NCBI RefSeq assembly: GCF_932294415.1
Contig: NC_065543.1
Span: 31,143,530-31,207,529 of the forward strand
Direction: 5' to 3'
Source: Quercus robur
Taxonomy: Eukaryota; Streptophyta; Magnoliopsida; Fagales; Fagaceae
DNA length: 64,000 bases
Part shown: positions 44,201-55,080 of the stretch, piece by piece
Position numbering within the stretch: position 1 is the first letter of the stretch
Layout: each line of letters opens with the position of its first letter
Position numbers and translations under genes: made by a program
Notes under the pieces: model-generated
What the model was told of the DNA's origin: nothing
The model's input: the letters and a program-made list of their open reading frames with translations, nothing else
The model's database searches: none

Positions 44201-47200
44201 AAACAAGTGAGGCGATAAAGGGTCTCCTTGTCTCAATCCCCGTGAACTATCGAAGAATCCACCCTAACTACCATTCACAAGCACCAAAAATGGAACCGTG
44301 GAAATACACGAGAATATCCACTACCTCCATTAAGCACCAACCCACACTGTCAAAGCAAATACGACAAGAAATTCCAATGCACATGATCATACACTTTCTC
44401 CAAGTCTGCTGCACAATACTCCCAGTAATCCTAATTTAAGGCGGCTATCTAAGCATTTATTGGCAATCAACATTGAGTTCAAAATCTGTCGTTCTATGAC
44501 AAAAGCATTTTGAGGCTCAGGCACCACTTTATCAAGCACCTTTTCAAGCCTAATGGCCAAAACCTTTGTCAGGATCTTATAGACCCAATAATCAGACAAA
44601 TCGGCCAAAAATCGTTAGTCCCCATAGCCCCAAGTTTTTTTGGGATGAGAGTGATGAACATAACATTGAGACATTTTTCAAAATTACCATGAGCATGGAG
44701 ATAATGAAATACCTTCATAATATCTCCCTTCAGAATACCCCAACAGGATTGGAAAAAAGCCATCGTGAACCTATCAAAACTGGAGCTTTATTCCCATTCA
44801 TAGTGGATACTACCTCAAACACCTCATCCTCTGTTAAACATCTTTCCAGCTAGCTACACACATCGTCTTCCAAAACAGAAAAATAAAATAAAATAAAAAA
44901 ATCATCCCATCCAACAAAGGCCTATGAACTCTAGACTCCGAATAAATAGTCTTATAAAAATCCACTATCTTCTCTTTAATGGTATCCTGGTTAGTAATCT
45001 CCCCCTATCCACCACTAATCACCCTATGATGTTATTGTAGTGATGGGAGTTTGCAAGTCTATTAAAGAACTTTGTATTTTTACCCCTTTCCTTCAAACAT
45101 AGTAGTTGAGATTTTTGCCTCCAACTAATCTCCTCCATCAACATATAATTCTCTCAATATCCACTTTGGCCTGATCACATTAGCGTTGTTCCCCCTCTAG
45201 CAAACAGCAATTTGTTCTCTAATATTTGTGGAGATGGTATAGAGGTTTGTGGTGGTGGTGGTGGTGGTGGTGAGAAGTTGGTGAGGGGGAGAGAAGACAT
45301 TATGACCTCATTCCAAAGGCAATATTATTGATAATTAAAGGTCAAGTTGTGTGTAACCTACCATTTTTTGTCTGCAACTACTATTATTGCATCTATAGTA
45401 AAGCATCATGCTAAAATATTTGCAAACTCCTATTTTTAGAATCTAACTATAAATGAACTGCATAAATAAATATTTGTAAACATTTTTTTGTGCATTATTA
45501 TCAAGAAAAATTTGGAGAATGTGAAAGAAAAACAAAGCTCATACATGTGTGTGATGCTGCAAATAGTGCCTCTACTGAGAGAACAGTTGCATGTGACATT
45601 GCTTAGCATGTCTTCTGTAATGAATCTCTTGACATTTCCCTGAATTCTGCAGAAATCTTCATTGATCTTCCAATTTAGGTTTTTCAATTTTGAGTTTATT
45701 GCTTCAAGAGCTTTCACTGTTAGATACAAAGACAATTAGTAATATGCATTTATATGCATATTAAGGAAGTTACAGAAAAAAAAATTTAAAAACAAATTAG
45801 AGAATAGAGAACATCCAAGCGAAAAAGGAAACAAAAACCCAAAAAAGTTGTTATAATCATCTTATTGGAAAAAAAAAAAAAACATATATTATGTAGCGCA
45901 GTTTTTTAAGAAGCAATATGACATGCGAGTGATTAGATAACTAATGTCTGTACATATACTTCAATAATCACATCCGTCTTTGTGAATGCATGCATATCAC
46001 TGGGTCCCAAAAGAAAGTAATCCACTGGGTCCCAAAGTAAAGAAAGAATCCAAGTATGATCCTCTTTTTTATCTAACTCTTGTAAAAGTTAAAAACACTA
46101 TATTTTTATTTGAGTAAATTTCAATTCATATTTTATAGTTTGACCCTATCACAATTTAATTTATAAAGTGAATTGCTACATTTTGATTTGGATTCTGTCC
46201 AAATTTACAATTTCTGAAAGGAGAAAGTTTGTGTAATATAATTGAAAGTTTGAATACTAAATTGTAATAGAATCAAACAAGAGTGGGTACATTGTAATTG
46301 TTTCTTTTTATTTAATAAACCCACATGAAATGTAAATAGTCACACCCTTTCTTACATCTTTTCTCACAACTATCTTACGTGATGGTTTCTCAAAAAAAAA
46401 AAAAAAATCTTACGTGGTTGACTGTAAATAATGGGTTCATGTAAAAGTGAAGCAATCTATCATTATCCACCGTATAAATTTGTAGTAGAAATGATTGTAG
46501 TCCTAGAACTTCTCTATTCCAACATGCTTAATAATCAAATGAATCTTTGACATTTTTTTTTTTTTAATACACACGAATCTTTGACATGTTAGTATATCAC
46601 ATCGTCAAAAACTAAATTGAATAACATTTTTTTTTTTAATTCCTGGTCTGACCAAAAGATATATGTTGGGCATGATAGTCAAAATAGTGGTTGGAACATC
46701 AAGCTATAATGTCAAGCAGATTCTTATTGCAAGAAAATTAATAACAGTTTACATTTATTAAAAAATATATATATGAAAGAAAACAAGGAATTAATAACCG
46801 TCAAACAAAATCTAGTCAAGTCAACAAAAATCAAATTAATTGATGCCAAGTTCAAGTTCTCTAAAGTGATCCAAGCCAAAAAGAAAAGAAAAAAAAAATT
46901 AAATTCATTTAATATCACCGACCAACCAAATTATTTACTACAAGACTACGGACATAACATAACTATTCTCACACCCAATTTCACAACTTAGGGCATGTTT
47001 GATACACTGTAATGATTATTACATGAGAATAAGAATAAGTATTACAAAGAATACATTAAATTGGAATGTAATAACTATTACTATTCATTAGTTTGGTGAC
47101 CATTTAGGAATAGAATCCTGAATATGCATCCAAAATTTAGTAAAGTATAAAAAGAATGTGTAATTAAATCATTTTTAACTCAAATTTCCTAAAATATACT

Positions 47201-49158
47201 TATTTTAGGGTGTTCAAAATAGATCTAATAATTAACAACATAGAAAATTTATTTTCTTTCCTTTTGAAAATATGGCAACTACTGGTTTTTTATGAAAAAA
47301 TTTTAAGAAGTTATTACATAAGGCGAAAGAATAGATATTCAGTACTTTTGATAAAAAATAATAATTCCTCATTTTGAAGAATAACTATTTATAAGGAATA
47401 GCTATTCATTGTAATAAAAATATAACCAAACAACCGAATAATTATGCCATAGGAATATCTATTACATTATAATGTTTATTACGGTTTACCAAACGTGCCC
47501 TTACTAATTTGTGTGATTGTGAGTAATTGCGAAAAGGGGTGAGTTTATATATGCATAAAGGGTCCAACCTTCACACAAGTCCACAAGTTATGAAATTAAA
47601 AAAAATTAAAAAAAGGTGTGCATCTATAAAATTATTATATCTCCTACTTCTATTAATTATATTGAATATTCCTCCAACCAACTTACATAAATAGATTGAA
47701 TTTTCCTAATAAAGCAATGTGTACATTAAATGAAATAATTTATCTAATGATAATATTACTTATTTAAACAAATTAAAAGTAATGTTTCAGACATAAACTA
47801 TTTTTAATATTTTACATTATTTTTACAATAAAAATAGGGAAAATGTTAAATTTATCCACTATTTTACAATATTTTTCTTTAAATTATTAATGTGATGAGT
47901 GATTATTAGTAAATCAAAAAATAATGTTAATTGTAAGACTAGATGAGAACCAATAAAAATTAATTAAAACAATAATTTAAAAAAATATTATAAAATTATT
48001 TGTCCCAGTAAAATTACTCAAAAAGTAAATGTGAATGGTGATATTAACGGTTACATAATGACATAAAAAAATTTATTAAAAAAAAATTGCTGCATTAATA
48101 GGTAATAGGGACCAGGATCATATCTCATTCAATAGACATATTGCTGATAATTAACATTTTTTGGTTCTCACTTCTCAGGGCATAAAATTTTTGAAAGAGA
48201 TGAGCCCGTCCATTGAAAGTGAAGAAGAATTTAATCGATTTGGATTTTAAATTTCTAGTGACCCAAGAATTCTATAGAAGGAAACTATTACGAAATTTTG
48301 GAGGAAAACATTTACGAAAGGAGATTCTTCCATCGTGATTTGGAGGAAAACATTTCCATTATAACCCAATGGTTGATTGCATAGACACAACATGAATTCA
48401 AGAAAAGAACAGAAACTAGAAATTTAAAATCCAAATCGGTTAAATTCGAGGAGCAATTCACTCGATTAATTTGTTTTACCAGTAGAAAACACAGAAAAGT
48501 CTTGCAAGTAATTGGCATAAGAAGAAGAAGAGTCGAAAATCAAACACAATTCCCAAGAAATTGAATTCACGGAAAACAAAACAGCAAAACATAAAAGATT
48601 AAGCAGAGTAAAATAAATTGTTCAGTTAGAGACTAAAAGGGCATCCTCGTCAAAGATTTTAAAAATTTTAATCTAAAAAATCTAATTTATTTATTTTAAC
48701 AATTCACTACCTAATATCAAAAAAATTATATTTTTTTACCACTTTATTAAAATATATTTTTTTATTATTTCTCTATTTTTTAAAGGAAAGAGGAGAGAGA
48801 ACCGTATAATTTTTTTTTTTTTTTTTTTTAAGATGAGAGTTACAGTCTTTGAAAGCTCACTGTAGCTCAGCTTGTATTTTTTTAAAGATTAGCATCCTCG
48901 ATGAAGATGGGTTTTTGGTGGTTTTGTTGCTAAAAATAGCGTTTAGCATTTATAAAACCCTTGATAATGACAAGAACAACAACATAGACAACCTTGGATT
49001 TATAAAACCCTTGATATGGGAAAGTACATACCTTCATTTTGTGGCAAAATTTGAGCGTCCGTTCCAAACTGGGTGAAGCAATTCAAAACGAAAATGACAA
49101 GAACAACAACATAGACAACCTTGGATTCTGAAATCCCAAGTCCCATCGTTTTCCTCAT
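32272..49158 (-). CDS. LRR VIII-2 receptor-like kinase with malectin-like domain, 24 exons
   Basis: Exons, 5' to 3' on the minus strand: 49158-49032, 45716-45545, 41683-41612, 41026-40958, 40845-40774, 40690-40619, 39963-39892, 39808-39737, 39606-39535, 39436-39365, 39261-39190, 38001-37942, 37801-37733, 37557-37495, 37327-37289, 37192-37143, 37028-36667, 36498-36300, 36222-36088, 34510-34392, 34262-34051, 33959-33722, 33078-32928, 32706-32272. All have GT/AG borders and matching phases except one extra G at the exon 21 acceptor. Product about 1024 residues: signal peptide (1-36), about ten LRRs, mostly one per 72-bp exon (100-380), malectin-like (about 410-595), one membrane span ([20 protein letters not shown], about 604-626), kinase (665-940). 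Kinase motifs: [11 protein letters not shown]692, HRD 788-790, DFG 808-810, APE 834-836. It resembles Arabidopsis At1g53430/At1g07650-type plasma-membrane receptors; ligand unknown. Confidence 0.93.
33408..33601. mobile_element. MITE-like foldback in a kinase-domain intron
   Basis: AATTTCTCTCCAAATCAAGTTGGAGAAA on one side and AACCCAATTTGGAGAGAC on the other are inverted relatives. They resemble the ends of the MITE at 26771..27167. It lies in the intron between exons 22 and 23 and does not touch splice sites. Borders are approximate. Confidence 0.45.
34511..36087 (-). other. Intron 19 of the receptor kinase (1.58 kb), no gene seen
   Basis: AT-rich, with a (GA)n microsatellite at 35806-35827. 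The reading frame at 35534..35830 on the other strand has no recognised domain and is regarded as chance. Confidence 0.6.
38002..39189 (-). other. Intron 11 of the receptor kinase (1.19 kb), no gene seen
   Basis: Contains a run of 15-16 G at about 38628-38643 and otherwise AT-rich sequence. No mobile element borders were recognised. Confidence 0.6.
42414..45235 (-). mobile_element. Decayed LINE inside intron 2 of the receptor kinase
   Basis: The minus strand carries LINE ORF2 pieces in several frames: [48 protein letters not shown], the palm segment, [30 protein letters not shown] and [11 protein letters not shown], then [11 protein letters not shown]. At the catalytic site relatives read FADD, whereas here it reads [11 protein letters not shown] (about 44070), so it is inactive. 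The 3' end shows the LINE-like string TTTTGCTAAGTAATAAACTTCATTGAAA at 42414. No endonuclease is left, so it is 5'-truncated. It is transcribed as part of the gene's intron. Confidence 0.85.
45236..45544 (-). other. End of intron 2 with a (TGG)n microsatellite
   Basis: TGGTGGTGGTGGTGGTGG at about 45252-45271. Otherwise nothing is recognised. Confidence 0.6.
45717..46990 (-). other. Intron 1 of the receptor kinase, 3' part, no gene seen
   Basis: AT-rich. A short direct repeat (CACTGGGTCCCAAA) occurs at about 46000 and 46023. No coding sequence of interest. Confidence 0.5.
46991..47500. mobile_element. Tourist-like MITE in intron 1 of the receptor kinase
   Basis: 510 bp. The left end GGGCATGTTTGATACACTGT mirrors the right end GGGCACGTTTGGTAAACCGT, with further pairing through AATGATTATTAC and AATAGCTATTC-type motifs. 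TTA flanks both sides (46988..46990, 47501..47503), the 3-bp target duplication of PIF/Harbinger-type elements. It has no coding capacity. Confidence 0.8.
47504..48636 (-). other. Intron 1 of the receptor kinase, region shared with the left copy
   Basis: AT-rich to about 48030, then the segment aligned with 180-800 of the left copy, including the conserved inverted repeat (about 48227-48262 against 48413-48447). One part of the left copy between the arms is shortened here. No gene is seen. Confidence 0.55.
48637..49014. mobile_element. Insertion in intron 1 carrying a copied piece of exon 1
   Basis: This segment is absent from the left copy. Its ends share GGCATCCTCGTCAAAGATTT and, inverted, a CATCCTCGATGAAG-type string near 48890-48905, a MITE-like pattern. 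Right after it, 48966-49000 (AATGACAAGAACAACAACAT...TTGGATT) is a copy of exon 1 bases 49095-49130, framed by two TTTATAAAACCCTTGATA strings. It looks like filler DNA copied during double-strand-break repair. Confidence 0.5.
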
Positions 49159-49711
49159 ATAAAAGTACTACTACTTAAACTGCCACGGTACACCTGTAAA
49201 TACAGTGAAGAGAGATAGAGGCTGGAGGGAAAGAGTAAGAAAAAGGCACCGCCTGGGTAAAAAAAAAAAAACAAAGGGCAAAAATACACTTTTAGTCACT
49301 ATATTATTTTCGCTTCTGGCTACTAGCTTCTACCGCTAACGCTTGAACTTGGAAGCAAGCTACAGCTACATTAAATCAATGAATGAATGAAAAGAAACCG
49401 CTTACCAAGAAAGGGGGACAGGTTGGTTCGAGGACCTGTTGGTCAAAGGAATTCGTATGCCGATCTTACAATGAAGCGGCAGAAGAAGCTATTTAACAGT
49501 AATCTATCAGGAACTTCAGAAAAAGACTGGAAGGTCAGGAGGATTTTGTACTTTTATAGTCTCTGACCGAACTCCTGTTGTATGTTGGAAGCGTCGGCTG
49601 CAGTGCACACTTGCAGCAAGCCTTTGTTGACTTGTCTTGTTTCGAATCCACGATAATGGTTCAGCTCCTATTAGTATCCATGATAGCGCCGCCTGGGTTA
49701 AAAAAAGGGTG
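49159..49711 (-). promoter_or_regulatory. Upstream region of the receptor-kinase gene
   Basis: The first 100 bases match the upstream of the left copy (GGCACCGCCTGGGT near 49243 and again near 49688). About 430 bases between those two strings have no match in the left copy and hold no recognised gene. Promoter and 5' UTR should lie here. No convincing TATA box was found. Confidence 0.4.
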
Positions 49712-52098
49712 AAAAAAATCAATTCTATTTTGATTTCAATTGTTAATTCACTTACAGAAACTCCTACGTAAATTGAAGTGCCCAATTTGAATTATGGGTC
49801 TATTTAGATGGGACTTATTTTATTAAAATTGAAAATTAAAAACTAAAAATATTATAACAAAATAATTTTTAAATATGTAAATAGTATTATGGAACCTATT
49901 TTTAATGAAAAAGTAATTGAAAAGTAAAATTTGTGGATCTATAAACAGTGCATCAGTTGACTTTGTCAAATAGTACGGCTGGAACAAAAAAAAGGTCAAA
50001 AAATGCAAACGCAGCCACTTATAGAGGGAGTTTGGATTCAAGTGGCTGCGTTTGCGTTTACTGACTTCTTTTTTTTTTTTTTGGTTCCAGCCATACTATT
50101 TAACTAAGTCAACTGTAAACAGTGCACATATGCACTATTCACGGACCCACAAATTCTACTTTTCAGTTACTTTTTCAATAAAAATGGGTCCCACAACACT
50201 ATTTACACATTTAAAAATAATTTTACTACAGTATTTTCAATTTTCATTTTCAACAAAATAAGTTTTATCCAAACAGACCTATAATTCGAATCCAAACTCC
50301 CTCACTGGGATGATTCTCATTTTTGGTCTTAATTTTAATTTTACTGTATTCTAGTCTCTATTTTAGTTTTTACTGTTAGTCTGTTAATAGAGAACTCCTA
50401 CGTGGTAGACGAAATGCCCAATTGGCACATTAAATGCTAACCTAACTATTTAGCATTTTAAAATATCACATCATAATAAAATTATTAAAAAAAATTAATT
50501 TCTTAATTTTAATCTAAACAGAAAATAAAATTTTGATTTAAATTAAAATTTTAATTTCTCAATTCTCATATTTTCTTGCATTTTATTTTTTCTGAACCAA
50601 ACACAAAAATACAAAAGGTTTGGTTTTCTCTATCTCTATCTCATGATCTCACTCTTTCCAATCCTTTGATACTCACCAATCGACAAGGCCTCTATGGTCA
50701 AGTGGAGAAAGTAGAGGAGGTGGAGGTTATGATCAGAATTTTATTCACTGGTCGGAGAGTTTCTATGGTGTTTCATCGACTTCATTATCTTTGTCTTCGT
50801 TAAGGAGAGAGTATCTGAAGGGGTTTAGATCGCAGCAGTGTCTTCAGGTTCAAATCGGTTGAGCATGTTGTCGTGGTGGTGATTCGACAACAATGGGAAT
50901 AAGGATTCGGTGGTGTTGTGTTGTTGTGAAGCCTAGATCGGTGGGTATGTTGTGATGTTGTGAAGCCCAGATCAGTTAAGGTGGTGGTCGGTCCCTACAA
51001 CAAAGCCTCAGGCAATGGCTCTCAAACCTCTCTCTACCTCACCCTTGCTCTTTTCCTCTCTCAAGCCTCATCCCAGCCATTGATAGGCGGTTGATTGGGT
51101 GATCTGGGTTGTAGGTCTACCTTTTAGGCTTCTCCCTCGACCAACGATGAGCATATCAGCATATGTAGGGGTCTTGATATTTGAGGTTTTGATCATGGAA
51201 GCCATGAGGTCTTGATGCAAAGAAAACGTTGAGCAACATTTGGGTTTTTTGGATTTTTTTAAAAATCAATTCCAAACGTAGATCTGCCTCTGGGGTTTCT
51301 TGAGATTTGTGGTTTGATGATTTTGGATGGAATTTATGGAAGCATAGAGATTAGGTTTTGTTGGTCTGATCGGTGATATGTTGTTTTGTTGTTGATTTGG
51401 TTGGGTTTTGATTTACTGGTTTTAGAGATATGTTTGGGATGAAATTCTATGTATTTAGTTGAATTTGTGATATGAGAAATGTTGGAAAATAAAATCTTTG
51501 TGTACTATGTTCTTGTGGTCTGGGCTTATGTTCTTGTAATCTGAGTTTAAGATCTTGTTTATTCATGTTCTTCAACATGATTTGAATTTATGTGTTTTTA
51601 CGTTTTCAATTTTGTTTTTAAGTTTCTTAATTTTTTTTAAATTGATAAATTAATTTTTAAAAATAAGATTAGGTGGATGTTGATATGGTATTTTTAAATA
51701 TTATTTTAATGAGAAATAATATGTTTACAATATTTTTACAATATTTTTACAACAAATCCTAAGTGGCAGGTTATTACTGATTGTTATTGTTAGGGCAAAA
51801 AAGTAATCTTAGTGTTAGTTTCAAATTTAAACCAATAACAACTAACCACTTATGATTTGTTATAAAAATATTATAAAATATTGTAAACATAGCATTTCTC
51901 TATTTTAATAACGGTGTCAGCATGTTTTGTGTTAACTAGGCTTCTATATGTTACATCAAAGTTTTCTATTAATGGGTTAATGGCAAAGACCAAAATATAA
52001 TTGATTTTCTATTTTTAAGAACTAGAATAATAACAAAATTTAAATTGAGATCAAAATGGGAATTAATCCAAAATATAAAGAGTAAAAATATATTAAAA
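49712..52098. repeat. Second copy of the outer Mutator-like element (composite)
   Basis: 49712-49790 matches inner left-terminus sequence of the element at 1072, and 50300-52098 matches its terminus, body and inverted right end. Compared with 1072..24399 it lacks the nested tower. Its left side is itself broken by the element at 49796..50281. It sits at the matching place next to the second gene, so the insertion predates the gene duplication. No protein is recognised. Confidence 0.65.
49796..50281. mobile_element. Foldback transposon of the 3157..4202 family
   Basis: GGGTCTATTTAGATGGGACT...TTTATTAAAATTGAAAAT at the left mirrors ATTTTCAACAAAATAAGTTTTATCCAAACAGACC at the right. The centre is a near-perfect inverted repeat around AAATGCAAACGCAGCCACTT / AAGTGGCTGCGTTTGCGTTT (50004-50060). 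GAGGGAGTTTGGATTC at about 50025 returns inverted at about 50287. It has no coding capacity, and the target duplication is not resolved. Confidence 0.6.
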
Positions 52099-53200
52099 AA
52101 AGCGTGGAAAAGTTGGACTACGGAAAAATCAAAAGCAATGATAGAAAAGGTACTTGGGAAAAATCAAAAGCAGTAATAAAAAAGTACTATAAGGAAAAAT
52201 CAAAAGCAATAATTGAAAAGCAATAATAGAAAAGGTACTATAAGGAAAAATCAAAAGCAATAATTGAAAAGCAATAATTGAAAAGGTACTTAGGCCACTC
52301 CATTCGCACTTGAGGCTTCGTATGCGGACTCTTTTCCTACTGCTTACTTGAATAATATATGGTTCATTTTCGAAGAAAAGGTACTTAGGAAAAATCAAAA
52401 GCAGTAATAGAAAAGTTGATATAAGGAACCAGCGTTATCACACGCGCTAAGTAGAGGCATTTTTTAAGAAAAAAAATACATGTTTTTATTTTAAGAATTT
52501 AATTTGTAAATATTTTTTTATTAGAATGAATTTAATTTATAAGTGAATAAAATAATTTGAAAATTTATAAGAAAGTAGTCTTACTTTTTAAATAATGTTT
52601 TAGTGAGAGTTAAAATTGTATTTTTACCGAATTATTCTTTAATTTTATCTTTATCTAAATATAGAGGTGTTAGGGCATTTTTGAACTAAAAAATGAAAAA
52701 TTTAAATAGAAAAAGCCCCTTAAAATAGTTCTATTTTTTAAGTAATATTTTAGTGGAAGTTAGGGTTACATTTTTATTAAATTATCTTTTAATTTTGTCT
52801 CTACTTAAACATAGAAATATAAAAATATTTTGAAAAAAAAAATGAAGAATCTAAATAAGAAAAGTTCCTTAGTATAGAAAATCAAAACCAGTGATAGAAA
52901 AGGTGGTATTGGTACTGTTGCGTTTACTACTTTAATAAAGTTGTAAAATTCAATCCCAATCCATGGAATCTTTTTACAAGTAAGACGGAAGTAACTGGAT
53001 ATCCTTTATTCGCGGTCTTCGCTTTTTCCACGAAGTAACCAACCCCAGTCTCCTTCTTTTCTTTTCTCTTCTTCTATTTTTAAGATAAAACCCATTTATA
53101 GATAAAAGAATAAGCTCTTCTCAAAAAAAAAAAGATAAAAGAATAAGATGTAGGCTCTCTTCTTTAGTGCCAGTAAAAAGGTAGAGTCATAGAAGCAATC
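52099..53200. other. Host flank with short tandem repeats, no gene seen
   Basis: GGAAAAATCAAAAGCA(A/G)TAAT(A/T)GAAAA units repeat about eight times between 52120 and 52420. 52900-53040 matches 24500-24660. An AT-rich stretch between them holds a direct repeat (TTTTTAA(A/G)TAATGTTTTAGTG near 52590 and 52735). No coding sequence is recognised. Confidence 0.55.
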
Positions 53201-54193
53201 ATTCTATCTATTAACGTCAATGGGCTAAGTGCGACTGATTGTCGTCATCAAATCTTTACTCAATACTATTATTTATGTTATAGCTAAGCGTGATCCAATG
53301 ACACGTTAAATTACCTGCCTGCCCTCCTTTCATATTCAATGCTCTGCCAAGTTGACAACATCAAGATGTTGATTGATGGTGAAAACTTTAAATATGTCGG
53401 GGATCACGGGTGTAAAGAAAAATGCTAGCAACAAAAAGATATGTCGGCAAGTTAAAGGGGTGAAGTAACAATCGTGTCTCCACAATTTTATTATTGACAA
53501 CTTGGTAGGTATGTCAGGGTAGTGTGGTTCAGCTTTTCAAAATTAGATTTTATTATTGTCAACTTGGTACGTATGTCGGGTAGTTTGGTTCAGCTTTTCA
53601 AAATTAGATTTTTTGAAAAAGTGAAGTTTTTAATAAGTGTAGAATGAAATTTAGTTTTTTGAAAAAATTATATATTTGGTAAAAATTGGTAAAAAATATT
53701 TTTTGAAAAAATTGAATATTTGGTTAATATTTATAAAAGTAGTAGTTTGAGTTATAAATATAAAGAGAATTATTTGTTTTAATTACCTCTCTTAATGTAA
53801 ATTATAGACATAATATTTTCACAAAAATTTCACAATATAGTTTATATGACAAGTTGTTAATGGTAGGAAAAAAATAATGTCACTAGTAGGTCTAGATGAA
53901 AATCAATAACAACTTACTATGTAAACTTTATTATGAAATTGTTAGAAAATATTCTTTCAATAGCACTATTTTTTTTAAAGGAAAATAGTATTAATTTAAA
54001 AAGTTTAGAGATATAATAAAAGATCACAATATTTTTATAATACTCTTTGTTTTTAGTTGTGATCAGTCCTAGTCTAATATTTTATTAATTTATTTAATTT
54101 TATTTTGACATATGAAATATTTGATACCTCAACTCAACTGTTGTAAAAATTTGTTGTGTTTTAACACAATTGTAGTTTTTATTTAGTAATTTT
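53201..54193. repeat. Duplicated intergenic block, copy 1 (start)
   Basis: GATTGTCGTCATCAAATCTTTACT and TTATGTTATAGCTAAGCGTGATCC...GACACGTTAAATTA recur at about 57958 and 59690-59830. An internal direct repeat (ATTGTCAACTTGGTACGTATGTCGGG type) occurs at about 53490-53600. No gene is seen. Confidence 0.6.
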
Positions 54194-54201
54194 CCCTACA
54201 T

Positions 54202-55072
54202 AAGGATCATCAACTAGCCCACGGCCCACAGCCTGACCCAAAAACCTGACGGCCCATTAGGCTAATGGGCGGCCTAGCTCGTTGTTATTGAAACCCATGG
54301 GTAGCCCACTAGCCCAGTAGGTCAGGCTGTGGGCTAGTTTTTCTAGTTTTTATACCCATGGGTACTCGATGGGTTAGCCCAGTAGCCCAACCCGTTGCCC
54401 AACCCATTGGCCTAACCCGTTGGCCCAGCCCAATAACTCATAATTCATAACAAAAATATATAGGAAGTGTATGAAGGACTGATCTTGAGATATTATTATA
54501 GAGGAATTTCTTAAAAGAACTCCCTCAACCACTAAGATACTCAAAGTAATTGTGTTAAACTTTGTTTTGTTTACTAAATATATATTTTTCTAGTAGTCTA
54601 ACAAATTTGAATTAACCATTTGACATTTTTTTTTATTAAAGATAAAAATTAAAAAACTATGTAAAGCCTTAATAAAAAAAATTAAATAGGTTTCCATCAA
54701 CAAAACAAAAAATTAAATAGATTTGACTATAAAAAAATTTGTAATTAAGTATTAAATTCTTTAATTCTTTCATTTAAAAAATAGATTAATTATTTTCTTA
54801 TAAAATATTGATTCTTTCCTTATAAAAATAATAAAATAATATGCTAACACAAGCCCATGGGTATCTCATTAGGCCCAACCCGATATCCCATCTCACTAAA
54901 GACAAAATGGGCATTGTCCATGGGCAGGGTCATGGGCTGAGGTTTTCTCTTTTAGCCAAGCCCAACCCAGCATGTTAACTAATTAATAGCTCATTATGTC
55001 CAACCCATTGTGCCCATAGGCCAAGTAAAAATGGGCCAGACTGGCCCAACCTGGCCCATTGACGACCCTTAT
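54202..55072. mobile_element. hAT-like non-autonomous element rich in GGCCCA motifs
   Basis: CCCTACAT flanks it at 54194..54201 and 55073..55080, an exact 8-bp duplication of hAT size. Ends are AAGGATCATCAACTAGCCC and (inverted) ATAAGGGTCGTCAATGGGCC. About 230 bases inside each end carry many AGCCCA/GGCCCA/CCCATGGGTA motifs in both orientations, plausible transposase-binding subterminal repeats. The AT-rich middle has no transposase. Confidence 0.8.
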
Positions 55073-55080
55073 CCCTACAT

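Noticed and set aside
54202..55072. Possible promoter because of many GGCCCA boxes
   Set aside because: The exact 8-bp flanking duplication and mirrored ends show it is a transposable element. No gene starts next to it.
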